Source: Ottelia alismoides (taxonomy: Eukaryota > Streptophyta > Magnoliopsida > Alismatales > Hydrocharitaceae). From it: a stretch of DNA of 64,000 nt. The position numbers and the translations under genes were made by a program. How positions within the stretch are numbered: position 1 is the stretch's first letter; each line of letters starts with the position of its first letter. The stretch is taken from positions 579,081 through 643,080 of the forward strand of contig JAZKJV010011611.1 in assembly GCA_037367405.1 (NCBI GenBank), given 5' to 3'. Below the pieces are notes generated by a model. The model had not been told where the DNA came from. It saw only the letters and a list, made by a program, of their open reading frames with translations, and ran no database searches. Positions 49,041 through 59,934 of this stretch are shown here, piece by piece.

Positions 49041-50359
49041 CTGTGATGAGCAAACAAAACCCCGGATTCACCTACTCAACGCGAGCTGAAGACTGTAAGA
49101 GTTCGGTCAATTATCTTGTCAGTTATTATTTGGTGATCAAGTCAAGATAGCAGAGTGGTAACGTGACCTGTTGGGAATCCAATCCGCTGAAAAGACTATC
49201 CCGTATAAAAGGTCGATAGTCTGATCGAGGCTCGGATATGGCTCTAGCCTAGTGTGCAGGTCACTCTCTCGCGTATGCGAACCAGACAATGAGGGGGTTG
49301 CTCTCCCCAAGACAAATTTTTATGGTGAGTGTCTTTTAGGGTCAAGCTGAGTTAGCAGTCCTAATTTTATGGTTTTGATTTTTAGGTATTTTTTAATAAC
49401 AAACAACGCCTAACAAATTTTTCAGTTCTCCTGATTATTTTAATCCAAAACAGGGGGAGAAGACGAAAAAGCCGATGTGCGAAAAACAATGATGCATGTA
49501 GAGTAAGAAATGCATACCTGACTCCATCAATCTACATGTAGGGTGATCCGCCCATAAAATAAAAGACAGAATATAAACTACCTATGTGATGTACGTGGAA
49601 AACCGTCCCTAGCAGAGCAATTTCTACACGAAAGAACAGTAGCCAGGTACTCGAGCCTAGGTCCAGAGTCCTATCTTGGGAGCCACTCGGTGTCCGCCAC
49701 AACGGATCCCGCACGCATTGTATTGGACTCCTCAAGGCACGTGGATCAGAGCTCTAATAAGCCGGCTTTTTCTTGTGAATTAATTAATTAGATCCAATTA
49801 TTCGAACTATGGGAACAGGCAGATATTAAGGTGTTTGGATCCTAATTAATTACGTCACAGTCAAAGAAAACTCCTAAGCTAGGGCTAAAATCCGCGTAAA
49901 TCAAATGAGCAGTAAATAAACGGTCAAAACTCTAAAAAACTGCGAAAAGCCGCGAAAAATCGGTGAGGTCCCCCGAGCACACCGGTGCTCAGCGAAACAG
50001 ACCCCGGAATGTCACAAGTGTCTAAGTCTGTCCCTGTATTATAATCAAATAATCTGACTGGAAATAAATCTAAACTAGTCTACGGCTAATCTACGTGGCT
50101 ATTCCGTGGCTCCTACACTCTTGCTCGGCTCCTCGCGCTCTCCTGCGGCTCTATACAGAAAAGAGCCGCCTCCAACTCCCATAGTTTCTTCGGCTTCCGA
50201 AGAAAGCTGCCTCGGTCCTCGGGCCCTCGCAAGAAAACAAGCAGAGTGTCAAGGCAAATTATTATGAACAATCAAATAAAATATATCTACAAGATATCTA
50301 CAAAAAGCCGTGAAAAAGAAAAACCGCGGAAAAATCAAAGTCGACTACTAAGTCGTGCT
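49041..50359 (-). mobile_element. Element G leader
   Basis: Non-coding region between primer site and gag. It is moderately GC-rich, with no recognised coding frame. It begins just after the primer site with GAGCACGACTTAGTAGTCG. Confidence 0.75.
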
Positions 50360-50376
50360 CCCCGGTAACGGCGCCA
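50360..50376 (-). other. Primer-binding site of element G (tRNA-Asp)
   Basis: TGGCGCCGTTACCGGGG on the minus strand, three bases past the LTR end. It is complementary to the 3' end of plant tRNA-Asp(GUC) with one mismatch. Athila-type elements commonly use this primer. Confidence 0.9.
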
Positions 50377-52202
50377 TTCTGATGAGCCGAAAAATCAATC
50401 AAACAATCCGGGTAAAGATAATTACTCTCGGGTCGTTGTGACCCGGATCTCGAAGATCAATCGGCTTGATCAAGAAAAATAAAGAGCAGACCACCAATCA
50501 ACAAGATAAAACAATAAAAACCAAAATAGTGGCCCTGGCTATGAGATTAGCCTGGTGCAGCACCCAAGGTCAGACTCAGGGAGCACAAGTTGGCCTCGCG
50601 GCCTACGAAGTAGTCAAAAATGAAACAAAGCAAAAACAAGTATTTTTGGTGGTTTTTTAATTATTTTTCAATTTTTTTGGATTTTTAATGATAAAGGAAA
50701 ATAATAAAAAGGTAAATACAAGCACAATCAACAAATTATTTAAACACTTTAAAAGGCTCCAAAAATTCAAACAAAAAAATTTTTATGTTTTATAGGTTTT
50801 TTACTGTTTTTTTATGAATGTTTGAGATTTTTATGATTTTTATGCAATTTTTTAAAAATCAAAGAAGGTGAAAATAGTTAACTTCTGTCTAGTCAAGCTT
50901 GAAAGATCAATTTAAAATATCAAATTGATCTGTAAAAGCCTGGACATATTTTTATGAAAAATAGAAACAATAAAGAAAATTCAGGAAAAGAGTTTACTAT
51001 TTTTGGAGTTTTCTACAATTTTTTAGAATTTTTATAAGTTTTTAAGTGTTTTTAATTTCTAAGGTTTTTGTATATCCAAAAATAGCCAAAAATGCATAGA
51101 AAATCAAACACACCAGAATTAACAAATCCTATTTTTTTAGAATTTTTAAAAGAGTTTTTGTATTTTTTATGATTTTCTAATCTGGACAGACACAAAAACG
51201 ACTGTTTTTGAATTTTTAAAAATACTAAAAATCCTAAAAAATGTACCCAAAAATTAGGGAAATTTTTACACAGTGGCAGGAGCCACGTGTCCAAATTTCA
51301 CGCAATTTGGATTGGATTTGATATTTTATTTAAATCAAACAAAGGCTCCTAGTGCACATGGACCTAAATGTAATAAAAACAAGTTGCAAAGGCTAAACAG
51401 CAACATGGCAAGAAAACCCAGGATCCAAAGTGTAAAAATCCCACTATACATGCACGATGCACGTGCTTCAGGCACGGAAGGACCTACTTGTAATTCCTAT
51501 TTTATAGCATTCAAACAATAACACACAAGAAACTACAGGGTAGAATATGCAATTTATCCACAACCTCACATGTCGATGCACATGGACCACGTATAGAAGG
51601 ACTATAATGCAAATCGAAAGAACATAAAGGTCCAGAGTGCAAATAACCCAAAATAAAAACAACTGTATAAAATATTTACAAGTCCTAATCGAAATAGCAA
51701 AACAGACAAGGGCCTACAGGAAATTTACCCTTTATTAACACGGACGGCTGAGGGGGTGCCACGTGGAAGATTGGACGACTGCTAGGCAAGGGCACCCCTT
51801 CGCTGGATCGAACGGTGAGGAGGAGGGCACGTGGAGATCAGACGGTGATGGATATAGGGCTCCTCTTCGGCTGAACGTGTGGTCCAGATCAACCCTCGGC
51901 TGGATCTAACGGTGGAAGGCTGCTCCTCAAATAGATGGTCTGGATCACACCTGGAGCGTCGAGGACGATCGGACGGCTACCGAAGGTCCTGGATCAATTC
52001 GACTCCGACGAACTTCGCCGGAGCACCACGGGTGCGCTGGACCTCCTCGGGGGCTGCAAAGATGTGGAACAGAAACGCCAAGGCCTCCCGCAGCTGGTGG
52101 ACTCCTCCGATGAGACCGGGAAGCTCCGAGGAGCTCCGGCGACGAAGGCGGAGCTGAGCCTCTGTGCAAGAACCTTGGACCTCCAGGTGAGGTCCCTTTG
52201 AC

Positions 52203-52513
52203 CTGCAAAATGGCACGAGAGGACTCCTGGGTCGAGGGCAAACTGCCTCGACCCGGTTCGGGGTGGTGTGGGTGGCTGGATGGGTCGCGGCGAGGACCTC
52301 CGGTGAAGCGACAGCGAGGGAGGTCGAGCCTTGGCTCCGAGGCGAGCCAAGGTGGATGTGTGGGTGAAGAACGTGAAGAGGGGTCTCGCGGCCGTGATAG
52401 GAAAGTCGGATGGTCGGAACGATGATCGGAGTGGACGGAATCGATCGGAGAAGGCGGCGGAGCGAATTGGGCGTAATCGGAAATTAAAGGAAACTAAGGG
52501 GAATGTGGTCTAC
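52203..52513 (-). other. Candidate intron in element G 5' LTR (311 nt)
   Basis: In the minus sense the donor is TCAG/GTAGACC and the acceptor CCATTTTGCAG/GTC. The acceptor context TTTGCAG/GTC is the same as in the LTR fragment at 7614. Confidence 0.5.
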
Positions 52514-52766
52514 CTGATGAATGCAATCGACTGAGAAAGAGCTCCCGGAGCTCTGGGTCGTCGCCTCTAGGGTTCGTCGGGTCCCGAGGCTCGGGCGCAG
52601 CTCGCGGCGGCGTACGGCGGCAGATGTCGCCGGATCAGTGGCAACAAGCGTCCTCTCCTCTCCTCGACATTACGCTCACTCAGCTGACACTCTGGGGAGC
52701 ACAATGGAGGTCCTGGGATGAAGGGGCAGCGCCAAAGATGGCATGAATTGTGCGGCGGAGGTCGAG

Positions 52767-52773
52767 CTTTATA
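52767..52773 (-). promoter_or_regulatory. TATA box of element G 5' LTR
   Basis: CGTATAAAGCTCG on the minus strand. Being in the 5' LTR, this is the copy that would drive the full element. Confidence 0.65.
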
Positions 52774-53851
52774 CGGCTAGGGGTCCGAGAAGAAGAGGGT
52801 CGGGCGAGTGATTCGAAGCTCGGACCCCGAGGCAAATCTTCGGGCGTGGATCAGGGAAGGTTCATGTGCAATCAGGACCCGTGGTTTGCGCAAATGGTGG
52901 TTGGATCTGGTTTGGGAAATTAGTTGAAGTCGGGTCTCGGGCGAGATCCGAGAGGGAAATGGTCCAGGGGGGAGTTGACCGGGGGTCAACATCCCCCGTG
53001 GACCAATTAGATCGCATCATTTAATAAATATTTGGAAATTCAATTAAAATAATAAATGACCTTATTTCGAAAAACTTAAAAGATAAAAAATGTTTATTTA
53101 TTTTTATTTATTTTTTTTGAAATATAAATTAGGTATTGACAAAATATTATTATTATATACAGGTATATACATATGTATTTTTGATTTTTGATTTTTAAAT
53201 TATTTATTTTTATCCATTTATTCCAATTTTATATTTCATTTATTTATAGAATAAAATTTAGAAATAAAGGGATATTTTTATTTTATTTTCATTTTTCTAA
53301 TTTTTATTTTTTGTATTTACATTATGGAATATGGAATATGTACATATTTTTATTAGATTTTAATTATTTATTTACAAGGTGATAATAAATAGATATGTGG
53401 TTTTATACACATGGTCTATGTACAATGAAGAAGGGAATTTTTATTTATTTTTTGTTTTTTCATTTTTATTTTGATTTTATATTTACAAATATATACAAAT
53501 AAATAAGCACACATTTTTATTTTTAGTAAGAGGAAAATAATTTTTATTTAATTACAGGTATATGTACAAACACATGAGCTTCCCTATCTCTCTCTACTTG
53601 GGATCTTTTGCGGTCAGGCCCATGCTGAGCCCTCCCTTGGGATTAGGTCGCTCAATATTTATTCTAAATATCTCCCTCTTTTTCTTTTATTTCTTTATTC
53701 TTTTATTTGTGCACAAAAACATGCTAATTATTGAAATTTACACAATGCATGCTAAATGATAAATATTGCTGTTTACAAGAATATACATGTGTTTTGCATA
53801 GGTTTTGTAGCTAAAATAAAAGAATAAAGAGTGATGAATGGGTATTCATCA

Positions 53852-53856
53852 ATGGA
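53852..53856. repeat. Target-site duplication ATGGA, right copy
   Basis: It matches 39243-39247 and fixes the right edge of element G. Confidence 0.93.
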
Positions 53857-54018
53857 TCAACTCAAATTTTTAGGATTCCTAAAACCTACTGTTCTAGGTC
53901 AAATCAAGCCATGTCTTCTCACTTGCACATGCCATGGATCTCACTAATTAAATGAACTCTCTAACATGATTCTTTCTTTATTAGCTCAAGGAGGAGCTTA
54001 ACTTAAGTATCGAGGGGG
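53857..54018 (+). mobile_element. Element B interior, right part, with polypurine tract
   Basis: It continues B's interior after G and ends with the purine run AAGTATCGAGGGGG (54005-54018) directly before the LTR start TGATAAATT. Confidence 0.75.
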
Positions 54019-56685
54019 TGATAAATTCTAGATTTATCAGCTTAGTTCACCAATATTATCTCTCTTTCTTAAGTTAAATCACAAGATTCATTGAATAATT
54101 ACACTAATTACCAATTTATGTGATGTTTAAAATTTCACTAATTATTATATATTATTATAACCCTATTATGGTATAATATTTTATGTATTTATTTCCTATT
54201 AAAAGCCAAATAAAAATTTGAATAAATATATGTATAAATAAATTAACATAAAATAAATTATGAATAAAAACAAGCAAAAGAGAAATAAAAGAAAATTGTT
54301 TTATATCGTTTTATTAGTATTTAATTTATCTAGGTATAAATGACCGCTGATCACTTTGACCTCTACATGAATGTTGTAGATCTCATCTTCGCCATTTTTC
54401 TTGATTCAATTCCTAACTATTTTACTTCTAATATTCTCTTATTTATTTAATTTTCTTCAATTCTGTTTGGGCCACGTGACGCATCCTCAACCGCCCATTT
54501 GGCCCGCTCCTGGCTTTCCACTTGTCTTCTCCAAGCACCGTCAGATCCCATTTTATATGATATCTCTCGTACTTCTACGGCATCAGCCGTTTGATCTATG
54601 ATCGGACCTTATCCATGCCATTCATCTGCGTCGCATTCTCCTCTGTTGGATCATATCAACTGATATGATCTAATCCATACCCTAGCGCTCCATTGGTAGT
54701 CGTTGGATCATTTGATCTAACGACTATTTTGCATTCTCCTCATCTAGCCATTAACTTCCTTGTCCAAACCACCCATCTTCTTTTAATTATCCCTGCCATC
54801 TCAACCTTCCCTTCGACCATCTGCCACATCCAATCCCTTCACCAAGACAACCACCTTCCTCACCCTAATCCTAACTTACAATAACATGTATCCCCTTAGT
54901 ACTTAGAAGCGGTTGAAACCACCATGAGAATCTCCTAACAAGCGCCACTTTCCTCCTCCTCAAAAACCCATCGTCGCCCATGAGATGCCAGCCCACCTTC
55001 ATGTGGGCTAGACATAATGTCTCTCCATCTCTCTGTGACAGAGAGGGGTGAGATCGATGATGCAGTGACAACCTTTTATCCATGGTGAGAACCTTGGTGT
55101 CCGACCAAGCGACAACCATTTCTGGTCGTTTAAGTTGCTCCCCACGATTGGGGGAATTTCAACGATGACCGATGGTTCGACCTAAACCCTAACCTATGTC
55201 ATTTACTCCATTAATAACATATACTCGATTCAAGTAACTTAGAAATTATTTTTATGTGTCATCGTCGAATTAATCTATTGTATTTGGATTCCTTCGTCAA
55301 CCCAAGTTACTTCTTACTTCTAGCATGGATCCTTAATCCACGCGGAAGGATTTTCCTCTATTCTTCTTGGTCTATTGCAAGCTTCCACTTCAATTCATAT
55401 TCTTCCGTTCATGGCAGAAGAAATCCACATGGACGTCCATATTCTTCATGCGCTATAGGTCCTCCATTCCACTCACATTCTGCACACAAATACATCTGCT
55501 ACTTTGGTTATTTCTTTTTAACACTGCAGGTGTCAAGAGAGCCTTCAATGACCGGAAGACTTGAAGTTGCTCCGATCTGGATTTAACTTTCATGATATAT
55601 GCATTGTCTTCAATATCCACACAGGGTCACACCTTCACCAATAACACATCACTTTTGTGGGACGTGTAAGAACCTTCACTGACCTTCAGAGACCTTTTAC
55701 AGTGAAGGTGAGGCAAATGGACTCTCATCAGAGCCCAGTTTTAGCACCACCATGTGCGGTGCTAGTCTTTTGATTAGGAGGTACATGCGCCATTGGATCA
55801 CCCCAATTTAGGGATGATCCAACGGTCCAATCACACCCATGTCGACTTATCTGACCCTGCAGCTTCATTCATGCAGAGCCTAGGACGCCATGCGGATCGT
55901 GCGTGCAGGCCTGAGAAAATTGCAAGTTCACCCTGCCAGTTGTCCTTAATTGCAAGCATACCCTATGTAGGGGGTATTTCATTAATTTTCTAGTCAGTTT
56001 ATAGTATTTACATTTTAGGTCCTTCCAGGGACCTATATGCACGAATTGTTTATGTTCTATCACAATTATGCCCATGGATTTAATTATGAATTACTTAAGC
56101 ATTATTTATCCAAATTATGTAATTTCAATGGCATTTTGATCCTTGTTTAATTAACCATGATATGACATGATTTATTTTCTAATTAGATAATCAGATAAGG
56201 ACTAATTTATGTAAGTCTATATTGTGCTTCCATGCTTATTAAATGAAGTATGACTCTACATTGCATTGCTCATTTGGACCTAGATTCAAATCAATTGTTT
56301 ACTTAAGTTTGAATAATCATTCTAGGGCATATTCGTGAGAATATTTGCATGTGTTAGTGTTTTGTCATTTCATTCATTATGTCATTATTCCTAACACGTA
56401 TTAATGTGTTTTAAATCACATTTCATCTCAATCATGCATACATTTGTGATGTGCATATTCCCTTGCATTAATTGCCTTCATTGTTTCCTCTGTTTTGACT
56501 TAAATAATTTATTGATCACTTAACCTAGATATTTTAAACACCTAAATAGTTGTATTATGGCTTGTGTCCTTGTGTTCGATCATGGACTTCCCAGGTTAAA
56601 AATTTAAGCCAAATCCTCCTTGTAGAGATCATTCATTTGGTTCTGTATGACATGAATCGATATTAATACATGCAATTAGAGAATA
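54019..56685 (+). mobile_element. Element B 3' LTR
   Basis: It begins TGATAAAT/TCTAG/ATTTATCA and ends near GCAATTAGAGAAT. It aligns with 33580-36178, with an insertion of about 80 bases inside the intron region (about 55190-55260). Sequence beyond 56685 has no counterpart in the 5' LTR. Confidence 0.85.
55085..55529 (+). other. Candidate intron in element B 3' LTR (445 nt)
   Basis: The donor is CATG/GTGAGAACC and the acceptor TTTTTAACACTGCAG/GT. It is longer than the 5' copy because of the insertion, but both splice sites are kept. Confidence 0.45.
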
Positions 56686-56689
56686 AAAA

Positions 56690-57640
56690 TTCATCTCCGT
56701 GCTCTTTATCCATCATTTATCTCATTTTGATCCTCTCAATATGTCATCCCACTGATGGCTTAGTCGAGACTCTGTTAACATGCACATCGATTCCATGTTG
56801 CCAGGATCTCCAATAATTCAGAGTGATTCCGAGGTTCATGGTTCAAATTCCGTGAACCACCCTCAGGACTCCCTGCTTATCGTTTATCACCCAGATCGGG
56901 AACACTCTCTTCTCGAGTTCTGCCACCTCTGGATGGAGATTGACTTCACTCTGTACTCTTCTCCATTCCTAATAAGATTCATAATTGAGCCTAATTCTGA
57001 ACTATTTTCTCCATCCGGTGCTTGCATATATACTGATCGGGGTGTATTTCCCATTATAGATCTTGAACCTAATCTCGAGCTAGAGTTAGAGGCATAACTA
57101 GACATGGCTCTAATAGGGAAGAGGAAAATGACCACAACCCCAACATACAAAGAGCCAAATCAGGGGAAGAGAAGCATACCACTTAGAATGAAGTCAACAA
57201 CTAGCTCCTTGCATCTAGCCAAGCAATCCAACAACAATGGGCTAACCAAGGATTAGCCCAAGCCATTTTCCATGACATATTAAATGATTTGAGTAGGTGG
57301 TATGATGAGAGAGATGATATAAGGAAGGATGAATTCCACAGAGAAGATGAGATGGACATGGAAGATGTTGAAGAAAACTATTCAATAGGTGGACCTCGTT
57401 ATGAGGAAAGAGAGGCAAGGCCACCTCCGCCAAAGCCCACACTAAAGCAAACTTACAACCCTTGGGGTTGGCCATATCACCAAGTGTATTCAGATTCCAC
57501 CCATCCACACCTACTTTGAGATGAAGTCACCTGAAGCTGCAGTTCTTTTCTCTACCCCCAGTCTTCCATGGGAATACAACTGAAGAACGTACATCCACCT
57601 ACAACAATTCGGTCGTATCTACACAACAACCCCACTACCC
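56690..57640 (+). pseudogene. Element E gag, N-terminal part
   Basis: It continues E after element B. A frame at 56780-57097 (about 105 residues, acidic C-terminus DLEPNLELELEA) and one at 57289-57519 (acidic, then PPPPKPTLKQTYNPWG) lie just upstream of the gag domain, in shifted frames. I do not recognise either alone; position and orientation make them the variable N-terminal gag region. Confidence 0.5.
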
Positions 57641-58080
57641 CAATATTCCTTTAGGGTGATCAAGATGACTGACTTCCCATTTCGGCCTCCATGACAAGGT
57701 ACTTTATTGGGTAAACCATTGGGAAAGGTAGTCACGACTTGGGAGGAGCTAAAATCCAAAAATTTTTCACAAACTCTATCCTCTCGTCCCTTGAATTAGA
57801 TTCAAGCATGCATATCCAGCTTTCATCCAACATCCCCATGAGATGACTCATGAAGTGTGGAAGAGATTCAGAGATCTTCAAGAGAAGTGTCTCCACCATG
57901 AATCCCTAAGACTAGTTTCGTTTAATACTTCTTCTGTGGACTGATACTCAAGAGCCAAAAGCTAGAAGACATCGCTTGTGGAGTCTCGCATTTCAATAAG
58001 GATGAGGATGTCATCTGGTACATTTTTTAGGATATGGCCGAAGGAGAGGCCTCTCATCCTCATCCCTACATACATGAAGA
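57640..58080 (+). pseudogene. Element E gag domain (Athila/Tat-like)
   Basis: Shifting frames give HFGLHDKVLYWVNHWER, a WEELKSK-like piece, HEMTHEVWKRFRDLQEKCLHH, then a D-E-D-V-W-Y, F-DMAEGEASHPHPY arrangement in another frame. These match the Athila/Tat-like gag order (FPFSLHDKA, HEAWERFKDLQEKCPHH, VWYIFEDMA). G's gag shows the same order (FPFSLADRAANWL, HEAWERFREL). Several stops and frameshifts are present. Confidence 0.8.
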
Positions 58081-58929
58081 TCTCATCCCAGCCACAAGCA
58101 TGTTAACATGAAAGCTCATGTTGAAGACAAAGATGAGAGATCCAACCTTAGCATCATCGGGAGCCATTTGTCTAAGGAAGACATCACCGAGAAGAGGTCG
58201 TAGGACCTCAAAAAAATTGTAGTCATTGAGAAGAAGGACCCAGGGCTTAGAGAACTCGATTTGATTTCCCAATTGTTGGAGTATCTCATTCAGGCATTGA
58301 ATGTCGATGCAAGTAATCATGTATTTGCCATTTTCCATTGAGAAGATGGATCCAACACTGATATAGCCTCCTCAGCCATTCTCCCATCGCCCCCAACCCG
58401 TCCAACATGTGTATTACGTGGAGACCCTCGAGCAGCCCTTAGTCCCAAATACAGATGGTTGTTTACCAACCATAGTCCTAGACAACCTATCACAAGCAGT
58501 TTTGTCTGCCCTGCCACTCATCCAAGAGATAAACAGTGTCTGGAACAATGAAGCACAACTCACCCACCCTCCGGACAACCCCATGATCAAAACATGACAA
58601 CATTCCCTATCACCAGCAACAGCAGGGTGGAAGACCCTACAAGGCCTCTCATAAGAAGCAGCTTCCACATTAAGGGAACAAATGGATGCAAGCATACCAA
58701 CATGATCCACAATAGTTTGGCTATAAGCAGTAGAGTTACAATCATCAACATCTACCTTCTCATTATCAAACCAATACTCTGGTACTCCTCAATGTCTTCC
58801 ATACCATCCTCCTCATTATCAGAGCCACCAAGGTTACCAACATCAACCTTCCATGTACTAGAGGCCTACATAGGATGGCTCCTCTGAGGTTGGTGGTTAA
58901 TCTAGCCTTGGACTATTTGCCTTAGCTGA

Positions 58930-59170
58930 TCAAGAACATGGCTGAGATGAGCCAGAAGATCGATGACTTGATAGCTGCAAAGACTATCATACCATCTCAG
59001 GTCAAGGTAAATTCGAACAACTTCCCTCATAAGGAGAAGGGAGATGTTAGTGTCCAATTGATTTATGTGATCTTAATTGCTTTTTTATCTAATGTTTTTA
59101 CTCTAAGGAGTGGTAGGACACTCCAACTATCAACAATGATGAATGGTAAGAACATTACATATGATGGTGA
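58930..59170 (+). pseudogene. Element E gag C-terminal end motif
   Basis: One frame (58938-59201) reads MAEMSQKIDDLIAAKTIIPSQVKVNSNN ending FTLRSGR (59097-59117). The counterpart in G is IPSQIEPNPNN ... VTLRSGR. This motif closes gag in Athila-like elements. Between 58080 and 58930 only decayed spacer is seen. Confidence 0.8.
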
Positions 59171-59934
59171 GTCATTAACCCAGACAACAGGAAGGTCCTA
59201 GAACCATTTTTACAACATCGAAAGAAGAAACAAAAATACAAAAAATAAAGAAAATCCAAAATCCAAAAAGAAGGAAAGAAACAACAGACTCGGTGGAAAT
59301 CAACCATCCCAAGAGATGCCTACACCAACAGTCGACCCGAAGCCAACCCTTGAAGCTGATCCAACTATTTTTGGTCCACGACTTGTAGATGATTTTGTAC
59401 ATTCACACCAACTACTTGTAAACAATGATATGGACACATTTTAATGATAGAGTTTCAAATTATGTTATATGTACTTTTTCGTAAGCAATGAGAAACACAA
59501 AAAATTAAAAATTTTAAAAATTCTTTGTATGATCCTACTATCATGGAAATTATACAAAACTTGATCTTAAATATGCCTTTGACGAAATCTCTCAAATACA
59601 TACTTAATGCAAAGAAATGATTAAAAGATGCATGTACTACAAGGCGCATACCTCACCCCCTCAATCCAAGGAGTCAAGGTGGTAAGCATAAAAAGCACAT
59701 CCTCACCACGGACATCGTCAATGCCATCACAATCTACCAGATAAAAAGAAAGACAAGGGATCACCACTCATTCAATGTTAATAATCAACCAAGAGTTTGA
59801 ATGCACATTGCTCCACAATGGGTCTTCTATCAATTTGATGCATCTTCACTACTCACAGTATTTGGGCTAGGGGCCGCTCATACCAACAAAGATGATTTTG
59901 CATTTTGTAGACCAATTGTCAAGCATACTAGTCC
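59171..59934. other. Unassigned sequence after element E gag
   Basis: Positions 59171-59450 read as basic, Lys-rich broken frames fitting a gag-protease spacer. From 59450 to 59934 I see no conserved frame, LTR or repeat. No protease motif follows, so E is cut off here. Confidence 0.4.

Larger units (their letters stand above)
39248..53851 (-). mobile_element. Element G: Athila/Tat-like Gypsy element with 3.47-kb LTRs and deleted pol
   Basis: The 14.6-kb element lies on the minus strand with LTRs 39248-42720 and 50380-53851, a tRNA-Asp primer site, a polypurine tract and TSD ATGGA. Order along the minus strand is 5' LTR, primer site (50360-50376), leader, gag, protease, linker, the C-terminal end of pol, 3' non-coding region with the stem-loop array, polypurine tract and 3' LTR. 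RT, RNase H and most of integrase are absent. The first roughly 275 aligned LTR bases show 13 differences, 11 of them transitions, so the insertion is a few percent diverged. It lies inside element B. Confidence 0.95.
50380..53851 (-). mobile_element. Element G 5' LTR
   Basis: 3472 bp, aligned end to end with 39248-42720. It has the intact TATA box (52767-52773) and a candidate intron with the stronger acceptor TTTTGCAG/GT. Confidence 0.95.
33565..56685 (+). mobile_element. Element B: LARD-like non-autonomous LTR retrotransposon
   Basis: The 5' LTR is about 33565-36178, the 3' LTR 54019-56685, and the interior 36179-39247 plus 53857-54018 (about 3.2 kb). The primer-site relic is at 36184 and the polypurine tract at 54005-54018. 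It resembles element C in interior length, order and sequence blocks, with LTRs of about 2.6 kb. No gag or pol motif was found. Element G is inserted about 160 bases before B's polypurine tract. The left tip is degraded and no target duplication was confirmed. Confidence 0.8.
8441..59450 (+). mobile_element. Element E: old Athila/Tat-like Gypsy element, split by C and B
   Basis: The parts are the 5' LTR (8441-10330 and 29930-31736), primer site 31742-31759, leader 31760 to about 33560, and gag remains about 56690-59450, all in + orientation. Removing C (10331-29929) and B (about 33565-56685) restores this LTR, primer site, leader, gag order. No protease, RT, integrase or 3' LTR was found, so E is truncated on the right near 59450. 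Reconstruction rests on order, orientation and similarity to the LTR fragment at 7000-8205, not on a matched LTR pair. Confidence 0.6.

Noticed and set aside
46505..49089. Long plus-strand frames opposite G gag (for example 46505-47035 and 48682-49089)
   Set aside because: They are antisense shadows of the minus-strand gag and spacer, whose translations carry recognised gag motifs.
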